Source of the DNA: Raphanus sativus | Taxonomy: Eukaryota > Streptophyta > Magnoliopsida > Brassicales > Brassicaceae | NCBI RefSeq assembly: GCF_000801105.2 | Contig: NC_079514.1 | Location: forward strand, 29,120,075-29,184,074 | DNA length: 64,000 nucleotides | Direction of reading: 5' to 3' | In this document: positions 1 to 11,908 of the stretch, piece by piece | Layout: each line of letters starts with the position of its first letter | Numbering within the stretch: position 1 is the first letter of the stretch | Notes under the pieces: model-generated | Told to the model about the DNA's origin: nothing | Seen by the model: the letters and a program-made list of their open reading frames with translations, nothing else | The model's database searches: none | Program-made: the position numbers and the translations under genes

Positions 1-164
1 GTGAGAAGGTAAAACGAAACCTCAAGAAACTAAGTGTCGTGTACTTTCGATTTGATTTTTTGATAATCTACTAATATATATTTTCAAAATTGGCAATGAC
101 ATCTTTAGATATAACAGTAGTAGAGTTGATGTGGACTCTCCTGATGGTATTATTTTGTTGTTAG

Positions 165-1584
165 GTAGTTCCCCTGGCTTCTATGTTGACTCCTAACCAG
201 TTTGAGGCAGAGAAATTAACAGGACTAAGGTACTTGTTTATCGCCAAAACCAAAACTTGCATTCTTTAGATATCAGAAATGGAATTTCCTTTGAAGTGGT
301 TGTCCTTGATCCCTAGTTTATGCACCAGAGTTTATATCTTTTGCATTTTATGAAGTTGACGCTCTCTTGTCTTGTTATGGCTCCAAACATCACACATTTC
401 TAAAATATTACAGGATAAATTCTGAGGAAGATGGCAGAGAAGCTTGTGCTATTCTTCATGCAGCTGGTCCTTCAAAGGTTTGTTTCATCAACCTTGCAAT
501 CTCTTCTCTACTGATTACATTCGTGAGAAACCTTTCCTTAAATGTGTTTTCATATAGATATATAATTTATTGTTGGTTATATCTATCTTTTAAAGGTTGA
601 GAATCTTCTTGGCATATGTTATCTGTTTCTACATAAATTCAATGGCTCTGATGTTTCGCAGGTGGTGATCACTAGCATTACTATAGGTGGCCTTCTATTG
701 CTTATTGGAAGCCATCAGAAAGAAAAGGTATTTTACTGGAACAACATCAATCTATTCCAAACCTTTATCAGCCTTTGTATCATTGTAATTCAAATAGAAG
801 AATGGCATTTCTAGTGAACTGATCTCAGTGTTACAACTTCAGGGCCAGAAGCCTGAGCAATTCAAGATTTTGATAGACAAAATCCCTGCGTATTTTACGG
901 TATTCACTTCATTACTTGAGGAAAACATTCAAATATTATCATAAAACTAGCTTAGGTTATGTAAAGAAGGTACATTCCATCTTAATAGGTTTGCTAGTGC
1001 TGGCAAATAGAATCATTTGGTTCCAGTGGTACAAACACCTTAAGGCTAAAAAAGATGCTAATAGAGTACCTGTGAAATGCTAAAGTTGATGCACTTTCTT
1101 AAACACCCAACTGCAGGGAACAGGAGATCTCATGACTGCTCTTCTACTTGGTTGGAGTAATGTAATAATGCCTCTTTTATTTCCATGTGAAAAGAAAAAT
1201 ATTATCTATCGTTTTTTCCTTATATTAACGTTTCTTGTTAATAATTATAATATCCAGAAATACCCTGACAGTCTTGACAAGGCTGCCGAGCTTGCAGTTT
1301 CAACGTTGCAGGTAATCTTCTAAGTTACTAACTTCTCTTACAATGTCACTACTATTCACAAAGTTCATGGAGCTCTGCTGAAAATATTATTAGGTGGTGG
1401 AATAACTAGAAACTTATGAATCAATCTCTGTTATTGTGAGCAGGCACTTCTGCGAAGGACGCTTGATGACTACCAACGAGCTGGGTATGATCCCACCTCA
1501 AGTAGCTTGGAGATTAGATTGATACAGAGCCAGAACGAAATTCGAAGCCCAAATGTTGAACTGAAAGCTGAGAGATACAGCTGA
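165..1584 (+). CDS. SOS4: Pyridoxal kinase (SOS4-like), 3' exons; gene begins left of the window
   Basis: Phosphorylates pyridoxal-type B6 vitamers to give pyridoxal 5'-phosphate in the salvage pathway. Seven in-frame exons are visible: 165-229, 414-477, 662-727, 843-899, 1117-1161, 1258-1311 and 1444-1584, each with AG/GT borders, ending in TGA. They read VVPLASMLTPNQFEAEKLTG, INSEEDGREACAILHAAGPS, VVITSITIGG, then GTGDLMTALLLGWSN, and end ELKAERYS. GTGDLM is the conserved kinase motif with the catalytic aspartate and anion hole. The match to Arabidopsis SOS4 is from memory but is near residue-for-residue. The N-terminal half lies outside the window, with the last upstream intron occupying 1-164. 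No disruption is seen, so the gene is probably functional. Confidence 0.9.
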
Positions 1585-2478
1585 AGCAGGTGAAAAAATG
1601 TAATCTTAAAATAAGAAAACATAGATATGTTTACGAGGGTAAGTTAGTTGAGATCTCCTTGTTGGGGATACAACTGTACAATTCTTTTATACAATATAAT
1701 ACAGTTCAGACTTCAGAGTAAGAGGATTTGAAAGAGCTCATATTATGCATTTAAATCAACCATTAAACGCATCCTTGTTTAGTCTGTTTGGTTTCGATTT
1801 GATGCTTGCTCATTTGCATGCATGTTTTTTCTTATCTTTCATCACCATGAACCACAAGTTCCTCTGTCTCGTTTTTTTTTTTGCGTTTTCTCAATCTGCT
1901 CTGAACGATGCCATCACCATCTAACGCTCTTGTAGACTTCATTCATTAGCCATTCCTGAGTTTTCTTCTGTTTCAGTCGTCCGTATGTCTCGTAGTAATC
2001 TTGTTTGCAGTTTCAGACAACTGTGCCCTTGTGCTTTTCTTGGTGTTTGAATCTTAGTTATAAACATAATAGCGTAATCATCTATCTCCGCAAGCTTCTA
2101 CTCTGTCCTGCTTTCACTTAAACTTAGATTTGCTTGACAAATCATAGCTTGTGATGGCAAGAGAATTTTTGTGATTCCCGGACACTGCATCTGGTTAAAA
2201 TTTGCATAACCAAATATCAGATAAGGTACATTTGACCACTTGACCAACATACCAACCCATTGGCCATTACATGGAGATTGAGATAATAGGAAATGTGATG
2301 ATAGATTTAAGATTGATACTACTAGGTTCTTGTTAATAGCTAATGTGGTGACAAACATACACTTGACCAACATTGAAACAATATAAAAACACTATACTAC
2401 AAGTCTTTTGTGCTTGAAATAAAGAGGTGAAACAAACGCACATAGCTTAAAAACTATTTTAGTCACTAACTTATTCAG
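1585..2478. other. Convergent intergenic region, SOS4 3' UTR to HMA gene 3' UTR
   Basis: Holds the two facing 3' UTRs. AT-rich with no coding signal that I can support; a short minus-strand reading frame at 2098-2373 has no recognisable domain. Confidence 0.5.
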
Positions 2479-3406
2479 TCAGTAGTAGAATCCATTAAGT
2501 TGCCTTGAGTTGAACTGTTCCTGATTCATAAACTGTGGAACTAGAGATGGACCGTTCATCACCTGACCGTGGAAAGCTCTCTCATTCATCATCATATTAT
2601 TAGATCTTCCTGGAATATGCATGTTCATTGCTTCTGCTGCAGGGTATGCATTAGAATATCCTAGCTCCATGTCCCTCATCATATTTGCACGCACCTCTTC
2701 ATCATAGTTGTGTCTTTGCGCTGTTTCTCCAAACAGCTCCTGGAAATCTTCAGAAGAATCACTCATCTGAAAGTAGTCTGCATCGTTCATCATCACAGGT
2801 TTCATGTTGTTCGCCATCATCATCTCTCCATCACTCTGCCTTTCGTAACTTAGGACATTGTTAAAGTGATTGTTTCCAAAGTTGTATTGTGCGTTCCTCA
2901 AGCTTCTGTTGCCATAATTAAGACCAGCTTGATGATTACCAAACTGGTCCATATGGATAGGACTCATGAACAAAAGCTCTGCATACTTTCCTCTTCTGTT
3001 CAACTTCTTGACCAAAATATCTGGATCTAAGTTACCTCTAACAATCACTGCTTGCTGATCTGTGTCTATATCAACAGAGTAAACACCTGAAACCAAGATC
3101 CATAAGAAACAATGCTTGGGACCAACATACAAGAACAATACATTACAAAGATCTGCATCTGATCAAATCTTAAGTTACAGAGAAGAGACACTCTCACCTT
3201 CAACTTTTCTCAGTGTTTTCTTCACCTTCCTATTACATCCATGACAGTTGATATTAACCTTGAGAAAATATGTCTGTTACATGAAAACCATTATTAAAAA
3301 AAAAAACGTTTTTCTCTACATGTTGGACCTTAAAGCAAAAAGAGAAGATGGATTTTTGTACCTTTAAAGGTTCATAAACGTTTCTTGGCATTCTTGATCT
3401 CTCCAT
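2479..3406 (-). CDS. Heavy-metal-associated (HMA) domain protein, 3 exons
   Basis: Predicted 237-residue protein from exons 3362-3406, 3198-3258 and 3086-2479 (minus strand), all with GT-AG junctions. The start at 3406 gives MERSRMPRNVYEPLK, and exon 2 opens VNINCHGCNRKVKKTLRKVE. The CxxC metal-binding pair is at residues 20 and 23, inside a small ferredoxin-like HMA fold of about residues 13-75 that continues GVYSVDIDTDQQAVIVRGNL in exon 3. The rest is Asn/Met-rich low complexity. It ends NGFYY and lacks a CaaX box, so it is an HPP-type protein and not a farnesylated HIPP. Such proteins bind Cu/Zn/Cd or act as chaperones; the substrate cannot be told from the sequence. Its place beside SOS4 fits the At5g37860 position as I recall it. 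Confidence 0.85.
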
Positions 3407-4008
3407 TGGACCTTTCTTTAGCTTATTATTCTTTGTGCGTTTGAACTAATAACAAAGAAAGTGTGGTATAAGAAGAGGAGTAAAGAGAGATGTACGTAAA
3501 AGATATGGAGAGAGGGACAAAGATTCTGGCGGACAGAGAAAATATTGAATTAGTCAGCTTTCTAACAGGCGAGTTCCAGAGGACAACACACCACTTTCTT
3601 GTGATGAAGAGAGAGTTTCTGTTGGTCAACGATCATAATCTTTAAGTGTCAAATATCATGTTCGAATATAAGAGTTGGGAAAAATGAAAATACAAAAGAA
3701 TTGGAATAAGGAGTGAAGGACCACTTCTGAGAAACTGGTACTGCAAAGCTTAATTAAATGAAATAAGCGGTTATTACTTCTTGATCAAGCAGCATAGCTT
3801 TGGTTAATGCCTATGAACTCTAGTGTAGGTAGTCGTACCATCTTCAGTTTTTGTCTTTTTCAATGTTGTCAAGAGTGGTATTACCGTTAAAAAGTCTCTG
3901 GCATGTCCGGTTTGCATCAAGTTTTGAACTCTAGTTTAACCGTTATAAATGAATAAATTTGCTGGAATCGGTAAATTGGATTAAATGTCGACACCGGTTC
4001 ACAAAAAA
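3407..4008. other. Upstream region of the HMA gene
   Basis: Divergent space containing the presumed minus-strand promoter and 5' UTR of the HMA gene. A plus-strand purine-rich tract at 3440-3540 would be a CT-rich leader on the minus strand. No clear TATA box and no further gene. Confidence 0.45.
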
Positions 4009-7000
4009 AAATTTGCAAGTTGACTGGTTTGCAGTGTTACCATATAGGTAAATTTGTATTCGTTCGGTACTTTGGTTCGGGGCACTTTTTAGTGTATTTC
4101 AGGTTTAAAGATAAACTATATGATTGGATATGGTGAGTTTTTATACTAATGTTTGCCACTAAATGGCTTTAACATTTTGCAACGTTATAATCTTTATCGA
4201 TTACAAAATAACGAATACAAATATTAGTTTCTTAAATATATCATCGTTGCTGAAGAATTAACGTATTACAATTTATTTTAATTATTTTAAAAACTTCATA
4301 TGCCTAAAAGAAAATTAAACTTTGCGGGTGATATAAATCACTAAAACTAGGTAGACAACATTAATTGTAAAATACCAAAAAAGGTTTTTTGCTTTTAATT
4401 TGTTTACTATTGATTCTCCATAAGTGATTTTATTTTCTACCTCTATAAAATTGTGTTTTCGTTATTGTTTCTGGTTCACTAATATGAGTTTTTTAACTTA
4501 TTCTGTGAATCCGATGAATTACATAAGTGTCAATTTAAAAAGATGGACATCTGTAAAAATTAGTTCCACTCCAGATATATATCTAATAATCAAACTTTTA
4601 AAGAAAAATACGACAAACTCTATTCACAAGTTAGTATTCAAATTCAAATATTAAGGTGTTATAGAATATAAGTGTAGACTCGAAATATAAATTTATATTT
4701 AGTATATGTTCACCAGTTTGGTCTAAAAATCATATAATTCCAGAAAAACAAAACAAACTACTTATTTTATTGACATACGCTTTTGAGTTTTAGTTACTTA
4801 AAAGTATACCCATAAAAATATATATAATACTTTACCATTCTAGTATATGTAACTTATTGTATACACTAAGAACTATTTGATTTATTAAATGATAAACCAT
4901 AAAACTTATAACAAACAATTCAAATCCCTCATTCTTACAACTAGATGCGATGTCCGCGCTACGCGCGGAAAATGTTCGATGTTTAATGGTTTACGATGAA
5001 AAATAGTGAAAATATAATTTTTGGTCAGTTTAACTAATTTTTTAATGGATGAATCAAGAAAAAAACTAATTTTACATGGAAATTTTTTTGTATCCATAAG
5101 TAATTATATATTATTTAAAATTTATTTAAAGCTTTTCTTTATTTTTGAACAATATATTTTATGTTATTAGAATACTTAACAAATTATAAAGTTTAACAAC
5201 ATTCTGACTCTACACACAACCAAAATCAGTCGGGTAAAATACACACATAAATATATGAACATAAATTTAGATACACACATTTTTTTTTAATTAGAACAAC
5301 ATACAAATGCGAACAATACCTATTCTAGCTGGATTAATCTTTGTGAATACTAATACAAACGCGACACCTATATACTATAAAAGCTATGGTTTTATTTTTT
5401 CAACAATCGTAAGCACAACCTCCAAATATTAATACCAAAGCCAATGACCACTTCGCTCTAATTCATTGGCTTTGTTTCCACCATATATTGACTTAACGCT
5501 CTTTCTTTCTCACTCACCTCATCATATTTCTACTACAATTTTTCAGAAGGAGAAAGCACAAAAAAAAAAACTCTCCATTTCATGTTATTCGGTGGAACTC
5601 TATTTAAAAAACTTTATGAGCTGTGTCTTTCTAAAAAATTATAATCGTAAGGGTTTGTGCAAATAAAAAATACATAAACAACGAATAATATTTATACTTT
5701 ATAAGGCCCAATACATGTTTACAACCCGTCTTACGGGCGGGTAATCAAATGCACAAAATAATACAAATATGTTTAAAGTTTAAATCAATTTTTTTATTTA
5801 TTTTTAATTATAATGTTTGCTATTTGTACTACAAATCCTTTTTAGAAATTAGATATTTGTTACTATATTAAAAATTCGTAAAAGAATATAATTATTATTT
5901 TTAAAAATTATTAAATTTAATAGATTTAATACATTTCTCTTATATTTTATAACTTAAATAATTCAAAAAAGAAAAGCCAATTTATTATCTTATAAAAAGC
6001 AAGTAGCATAAAGTATGATATTAATTGTTACTGTTTAATATTTATAAATAACATGTTAGGTTATATAGATGTGTTATTATATTTGAGACAAATAAATTTA
6101 TGTTGTTTTTATGTTTCTTTAAATCCATATCAACAAAATATAAAAAAATGAATTCCCAACTATTTTTCTAACCCCGAAAAAATAACAGAAAGCCATAACT
6201 ATTTGATGTATTGTTAGTTATAAAAATTATTTATGAAGAATTTGATGTATTGTTAATATATAAGATTATTTGACTACGCCCGTATATTTTCCTATATACT
6301 TTAATTGAATTTAAGTTAGTTTTGAATTTGTATTTGAGTTTATATATTTTATACTTGGACTGATAATACTATATAAATTATTAGATATTATTGTATTTTT
6401 GTCTTGTTTTTGGTGACTACAAATTGGAAATTATTAAAATTCACAGTTTTTCTTTTCAAAATAAAAAGACATATAAACTGGTAAGCAAGTTTATAAAATA
6501 CAGAAATTTATTCTCATTTAAAGCTCTGTTATTCTTTTCTTTTTTACTTGAGTTTTATATGAAAATATAGTTAAATTAATATATAGTTCAAACTTTGTTT
6601 TAATTTTAAAATCAATCAACATGCATTTTTAACTTTCGATAATTTATTATTTGGTTATAAAATTTGTATATGAATATGTTCTTATGTCAAATACTTTTGT
6701 TAACATGTAGCAAAACATATTCGATAGAAAAGATTAAGAAAATATAATAAAATTCCATTAGATTCCATTTTCCTCTTTTTATGAGCTTTTGTTAGCTGCC
6801 AAAACATGTTTCTACGACTAACGAACGTATTTTTTCAGAAGAAACCCTGAAATTTTGTAGAAATTTATTTTAAAAAAATAAAAATCTATATAAAATGTAC
6901 ATGGAATCGGATGCATATTTTATTATCTAATTTTTTATGATACTGTTTCTCTCTAGGGTTGGATTTTTCTATAATATTTATTTTAAATTCTAATTTCTAT

Positions 7001-8169
7001 TTATTTCAGTATTATATATACATATACATATTAGTATTATTACAACACAAATCATTAGACAATTTTCGAAAAATGTAGGTTTAAATATTTTTTGTCTAAC
7101 AGATTTGAATCTTTGCCACTCAAAATTTGTTATTTTCTATTATTGAAAATTATGTATCTCGTAATGAAAAATATATAAAATAATTCAAGCTTAGTTTAAT
7201 CTGAATATTTTATCCTACTTATATAAGTTTATGTACAATAAATATTACATGTACATTTTGTTTGAGTTTTATTTTGGTTTTAGAACCATTTAATTTATAA
7301 CTTCAAGGATATTAGGAAATTTATTTTTAAATATTTTTTCAAGTGGGTGCTTACTGAGAAAATATAAATAACTATGCTCAAACAACACGATCATACCTGA
7401 GACTATTGACAGGTCATAGATTGGGTTCAATGCATTAGATATAATCGTATAATGGACAAAGAAACCAGAACGCATTAGGAGTGAGCACTTCTGTCATTTT
7501 TTTTTTCACTTGCATGGTCTATATTGACTTTTGAGCCTTACATGACATTTGTTATTTTCAGTAAGCTAGCATTGGGATAACAACAGTGAATTACTGACAT
7601 GGATGCACAGGAAATGAAAGTTTTTAGCTTCTATGAGTTTGATGCTTCCAATTTGCTGTTACAATTTAGCCGACGTTTTAATTCTTCTCCTTTTAGTATC
7701 ATTCCTCTTTTCTAACACAGTTATGTTCTTGCTACAAAATATAATGAAGTCTTGTAAGAAACTCAAGTGTGAATGACTAATTATGGAGTTCCTAGAGTTC
7801 TTCTCTTTTCTTGTCCCATGCGCTTTTATTTTGTATATCACTTTGTTTCATGTAGATCTATTCTTTCTCTCTGTGCACAACATGTTTACAGCTTAAATCC
7901 ACATTATATTTGCCGCTTTAAAACACTTACAAAATTTTGAATGAAATAGTTACTCTTTAAGGTGTGATGTTCTATCTTCCTGTTTATCTACACCTTATAT
8001 ATTATCTTTGATACTTATGCCCACCATTCAACTGCACATTATATTTGAATATTTATTTCGCAATAACAAAAATGGAACATAACGTTAAAGTAGTTAAGAT
8101 TATCTCCACATTTTTTATGTTTTACTGAGAGTTGTAAAACAGTTCTCTCTGTTTGTATAAACCAAGAAG

Positions 8170-8345
8170 GCACATTATCAGATGTTGGCTTCGGAAAGTC
8201 CTTGTGTTCCTGGGAAAAATAAATAGAAGCCAGCAAAAAATGGTTTCAACTAAACTACCGGATGCTTGGTGTGCCACAGGTTTCGCTAAACCAGACAATG
8301 AAGCATGAGAATCAGCTGAATAACTTACAAAGTTAGAATTGATTG
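8170..8345 (-). pseudogene. Captured exon-like fragments of an unidentified gene
   Basis: On the minus strand a reading frame YSADSHASLSGLAKPVAHQA ends at a GT, followed by a pyrimidine-rich tract and a cag acceptor opening EHKDFPKPTSDNVPSWFIQT. This looks like two exons around a short intron. I do not recognise the parent gene. It lies inside the Helitron, downstream of the UGE fragment, and may come from a third donor gene. Confidence 0.4.
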
Positions 8346-8663
8346 AAGACACTATGAGTTCTCTGAAATTTAATTTTTTTATTAAATAGAATGAAGATAA
8401 CATGGAAAACAAACGAAGCAAAAAGAAACAAAGATATGTAAGCATCTTTTAGCACAACGATCAAATTTCTATCTGTATCTTGGTGTTGCTTCTCTTTTCA
8501 TCCTAGGATGCTCCAAACTCTTCTGAGATTTTAAAATAGTTACTGATCTACATTTCTTCATCTGTATACGTTCATTGAGAACACAATCTGTATCATGAAC
8601 AAAATAATCTATATGTGAACTGATGAACACAACCTGTGTCAATAGTGAAAGAGTTTAACTTAC

Positions 8664-8925
8664 TTCCAGCCAAGTTCTTTCTCAGTTCTCTCTGTTGAAG
8701 CATAAACTGCAGTTGCATCTCCTGGCCTTCTCGGACAAAGCTTGATAGGTATTTTCTGCAAAATATGCTATTTGTTTCAACCAACTTTATACCACAGAAA
8801 CATTCAAGAGACATTTTAATTTCACTCAGCGCTATGTTTACCTTGCCAGAAGCTTTTTTAAAAGCAGCAACCAATTCTAACACAGACGTTCCTCGTCCAG
8901 TCCCTTGATTGTAAGCAGTACAGGA
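8664..8925 (-). pseudogene. UDP-glucose 4-epimerase (UGE) fragment captured by the Helitron
   Basis: Two exons with an intact intron on the minus strand. Exon A (about 8925-8842) reads [20 protein letters not shown] followed by AFKKASGK and a GT donor. Exon B (8755-8664), after a tgcag acceptor, reads [20 protein letters not shown] followed by [11 protein letters not shown] and a GTAAGT donor. This is the C-terminal substrate-binding part of plant UGE, which interconverts UDP-Glc and UDP-Gal (from memory: [20 protein letters not shown]). The NAD-binding and catalytic N-terminal domain and the final exon are absent, so the fragment cannot encode an active enzyme. A chimeric transcript is possible, since a promoter-like fragment lies just upstream. 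Confidence 0.8.
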
Positions 8926-9239
8926 AAGTGAATCTATGAGAAGATACCTTCTTGAACTTCTTCGCCTGAATTGCCTTCAAACCTGAGAGAATCTCCGATC
9001 TAAAATGACGAATCTCTGATCTCATCACCACCATTTATTCTGTCCTCTCTCACTATCTATTGCTCTCACATACTCTCTGCCGCTCAGATACAATGTAAAA
9101 ACAAATTAACGAAACAATAGTTTATCATGATCAATCAAGCAAGCTCAAAGATGGAGTCCAAGAAGAGAAATAAGATAATGAAATTTGAGCATTAGCTAAT
9201 TTCGTGGGGACCCAGAGAGATATCTCTGAAGAACATCAC

Positions 9240-9490
9240 CTTTTCATCAGAGGCGGATGAGACAGGGGACTTCCCATTCGGTTTCGTCGCCATGGTTGAG
9301 ATTTGAGCAATTTCTAGGGTTTGTGTTTGTACAAAGATAAGAGGATCAGTATATAAAGGAAAGGAAAATAGCTAGGGAGATGAAACGAAAACATAAAGAC
9401 GAAATTTATTTATGAAATAAAAGAGGAGTTTCGTTTGCGTAGAAGTGGATCGATCAGAGCTCAGTCTCTAGGGTTTGAAGCGGAGAAGAT
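9240..9490 (-). pseudogene. Captured promoter/5' UTR and first exon of a second gene
   Basis: The minus strand shows a TATA-like stretch (tttatatact near 9350), a leader with aaaccctagaaattg, then ATG at 9293 in a good context (aaccatggcg). An 18-codon exon MATKPNGKSPVSSASDEK runs to 9240 and ends at a GT donor. Downstream, at about 8955-9000, an exon-like frame [11 protein letters not shown] also ends at a GT. I do not recognise the gene. It is oriented to transcribe into the UGE fragment, the arrangement expected of an exon-shuffled chimeric Helitron transcript. Confidence 0.45.
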
Positions 9491-9922
9491 GAAGAGGGAG
9501 AGGGGAAGATCCTCGTGATCGGTCGTCCATTTCCTTTTGTTTTCTAGATTTCAGAAAATAAAAAAAATAATGAAAAATGAAGTCCACATGCAATTGAATT
9601 ACAAATAAAGCCCACAGTCTAAATAATAGATAAACCTGAAGCCCAGATATTAGAGCCACAGTCTGATGTGGAGAAATAAAATGAGCTGATTGGGTAATTT
9701 TTTCTGCACACGTAGAAAGTCCCATAGAGCTTCATATTCTCATTTTAGTAGTGTAATAGATTATAATAGCTAGCTAGTACATCAGAGAGAAAAAAATATT
9801 AGAAGAATGATCAAATCTCTCATTTTTTGAACAAACTCAAAAGGAGCTAATTGAAATATTGTTATGATATTTCATTAAAAACTTTATAGAATAAAAATCA
9901 AGATTAAATTATTTAATCTTAA

Positions 9923-9929
<7 letters not shown>

Positions 9930-9970
<41 letters not shown>
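9930..9970. repeat. (TA)n microsatellite
   Basis: About 40 bp of TA dinucleotides in block B of the left duplication copy. The corresponding part of the right copy (near 17425) lacks it, so it expanded after the duplication or was lost there. Confidence 0.9.
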
Positions 9971-9973
<3 letters not shown>

Positions 9974-10856
9974 GTATAGTGCTTCCAATATAAAAAATCA
10001 CTTCAATTTGATGAAGTGTATTTATGGGATTATAAGGATCAATAACATATTAGAATCTATCTGTTTAAAAAATAATTTATATACATAAAAGTATATTCAT
10101 TAGAGTAAGCACATAAATCAAGACGAATACCTTTTGTTTATTTACAATCATGTTTTTGGTAAATAAAACAAAACAATCATTTTATTTATTTTACATGATA
10201 TATATATGTATGTATATTTTAATATAAATATTTATTATTGACATTTTCTACTCATATGATTTGATTAATATTTGTGTATTTGTTGTTACAAAAATCTGAA
10301 CCGCTAATCACAAAAATTTAAATGTGAGATTTTTCAATACAAATTTTAAAATTAAAATATTAAGATGTCAATAATTTTTCAATTCAAATTTTTAAATTCA
10401 CATATTTATATATTTTTTTTAATTTAGATGATATATATTAAACGAATATCTATTAATGTGACTTTATATTCCGACGATTTATGATCATTTGTATTTTGTT
10501 TGGACAAAAAACAAATAAACTATCGATCACAAATTATTCTTTTATTATATTTTTTACCATCTTTAATAATTTATAGTTGTTTTAAAAAAATTCAAAATAT
10601 AATACATAACAAAAAATTTATTTTTTTATTATATTTTTAATGTGATTGTTGAATTTTTAATAATATAAACCGAATGTAATTACTATCAATGAACAGGGAT
10701 ACGTCCCAATGTTAAAAACGATCTTGCTCTGAATCGAGTTAGAGCAACCTAACCCAAATTAGTTTTTTTTTTTGGTAAACTAACCATATTAGTTTGTGCC
10801 AAGGGAGACCAAATTTCAATCCGACCCATTCCAGTATCAAAATATATTTGTGATGT

Positions 10857-11162
10857 GGAAGCTCCTTTGGTCCAGTGGTTTGACTAAGGGTTCAATTGCT
10901 TCTACACCCAGAAGTCTAGGGTTCAAACCCAGAAAATACCAAATTATGCAGATTATGGAGAAACGGGTTACAGGAGATCTTCGGCTTGGTGTAGGGCGTA
11001 CCATCGAACATGAATCTCATAGGACGGCTCAGAATGGTGCAGTCAGACGTGTATTCTCACTGGGTGGTAGAATTGTCGGCTGTAAAATCGTCTTTATAAT
11101 ATTCTCATCATTGTAATAGCATAATTAATTGATAATAATCGATTCAGACGTTCAAAAAAAGT
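10857..11162 (+). mobile_element. tRNA-derived SINE with target-site duplication
   Basis: About 306 bp. The head carries pol III A-box and B-box-like motifs (ggtccagtggtttgactaag and gggttcaaaccc), and the tail ends ttcaaaaaaa. It is flanked by atatatttgtgatgt (10842-10856) and atatatttgtggtgt (11163-11177). The right duplication copy has the single unoccupied site at 18090-18106. A second family member lies at 21054-21336 on the minus strand. A 106-codon open frame across it (10796-11116) is incidental. Confidence 0.85.
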
Positions 11163-11199
11163 ATATATTTGTGGTGTAAGTAACCTAGCTAGCTCATAC

Positions 11200-11593
11200 T
11201 AGTTTAGTGATGTTTTTTTTCCGGAAAAAGGCATTCTATTTAAAAAAAAATACAAAAGGCTTCAGCCTAGACAGGCAGTTTTGTGGGCCTTGCCCATTGT
11301 TTTACATAATTGAACCACAGCAGACAAATTGTAAAAAAGAAGAGAGACGATTCAGTCATCAGTTGCGTTGATGCCAAAGTTGGAAATGCAAAGAAGAGAG
11401 AGACTTGGTGATGAAGCTCTGATGGCTACAATTTTTGTTTTGATGTAAGCTTCAATGATCAACAGCGGTGATAGAGTCTGGCGAGCATTGTGTTATGTCC
11501 ATATGTTTTAGATCGTGCTCTGCCAGGCGAAGAGACAGGGGAGTTTTGCATGCCTTGGTTCCGATTGAAGTTTCAGTTTCGCGACCGGCTTTC
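11200..11593 (-). pseudogene. LINE (L1-type) 3' remnant, left duplication copy
   Basis: Same sequence as 18125-18515 in the right copy, where the reading frame is recognisable as the zinc-binding reverse transcriptase (zf-RVT) tail of a LINE. The shared 3' end carries aaaggcttcagcctagac. Cut on its right by the copia 5' LTR at 11594. Confidence 0.65.
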
Positions 11594-11834
11594 TGTTGAC
11601 TTAAGCTTAAACATAAAGCTAACTTAGTGTGCAAGTAATAAAGACCTAATCCTAATGTGTTGAGGATTTGTTTGTGTTATAGGATTAGGATAGACTTATC
11701 TATAAGCTATATATATGATGATGTCGATGAGGAGTCAAGTTGTGACTTTCATATAGCTTTTGTGTGATTGATACATTGTGTTTGAGTGATTGAATAAGAG
11801 AAGGAATTCTTATTATTTTGCTTGAGTCTTTACA
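11594..11834 (+). repeat. 5' LTR of the copia element
   Basis: Runs from TG at 11594 to a probable CA at 11833-11834. The end is uncertain because the 24-bp gap to the primer binding site is longer than usual. It contains an inverted pair (cctaatcctaa / ttaggatta) near 11647-11692. Confidence 0.65.
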
Positions 11835-11908
11835 TTAGTTTGCTTGTGATTTTATATTTGGTATCAGAGCCAATACAAGAATCTTTCAAAGCTTGCTAAT
11901 ACATAACT

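Larger units (their letters stand above)
4941..9760 (-). mobile_element. Helitron, 4.8 kb, with captured host-gene fragments
   Basis: On the minus strand it starts TCTATTACACTACTAAAATG (9760 leftwards) and ends with a GC hairpin (ccgcgc...gcgcgg) followed by CTAG at 4944-4941. The right copy of the tandem duplication has the unoccupied site ttcttacaa^ttataatag at 17275/17276, so the insertion lies between A and T, as Helitrons do, with no target duplication. No Rep/helicase coding is seen, so it is non-autonomous. The right third (about 8170-9490) carries pieces of at least two host genes in the same orientation as the element. The left and middle parts (4950-7280) are AT-rich filler with a GC hairpin at 5727-5745 that may be an older Helitron end. 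Confidence 0.88.

Noticed and set aside
3426..3629. Minus frame of 67 codons upstream of the HMA gene
   Set aside because: Low-complexity leader/promoter DNA without a domain.
5727..5745. GC hairpin cccgtcttacgggcggg as a separate Helitron end
   Set aside because: No CTRR at the correct distance on either strand and no matching 5' end; at most a decayed terminus inside the larger element.
10796..11116. 106-codon plus-strand frame
   Set aside because: Runs across a SINE and its target duplication; an incidental frame.
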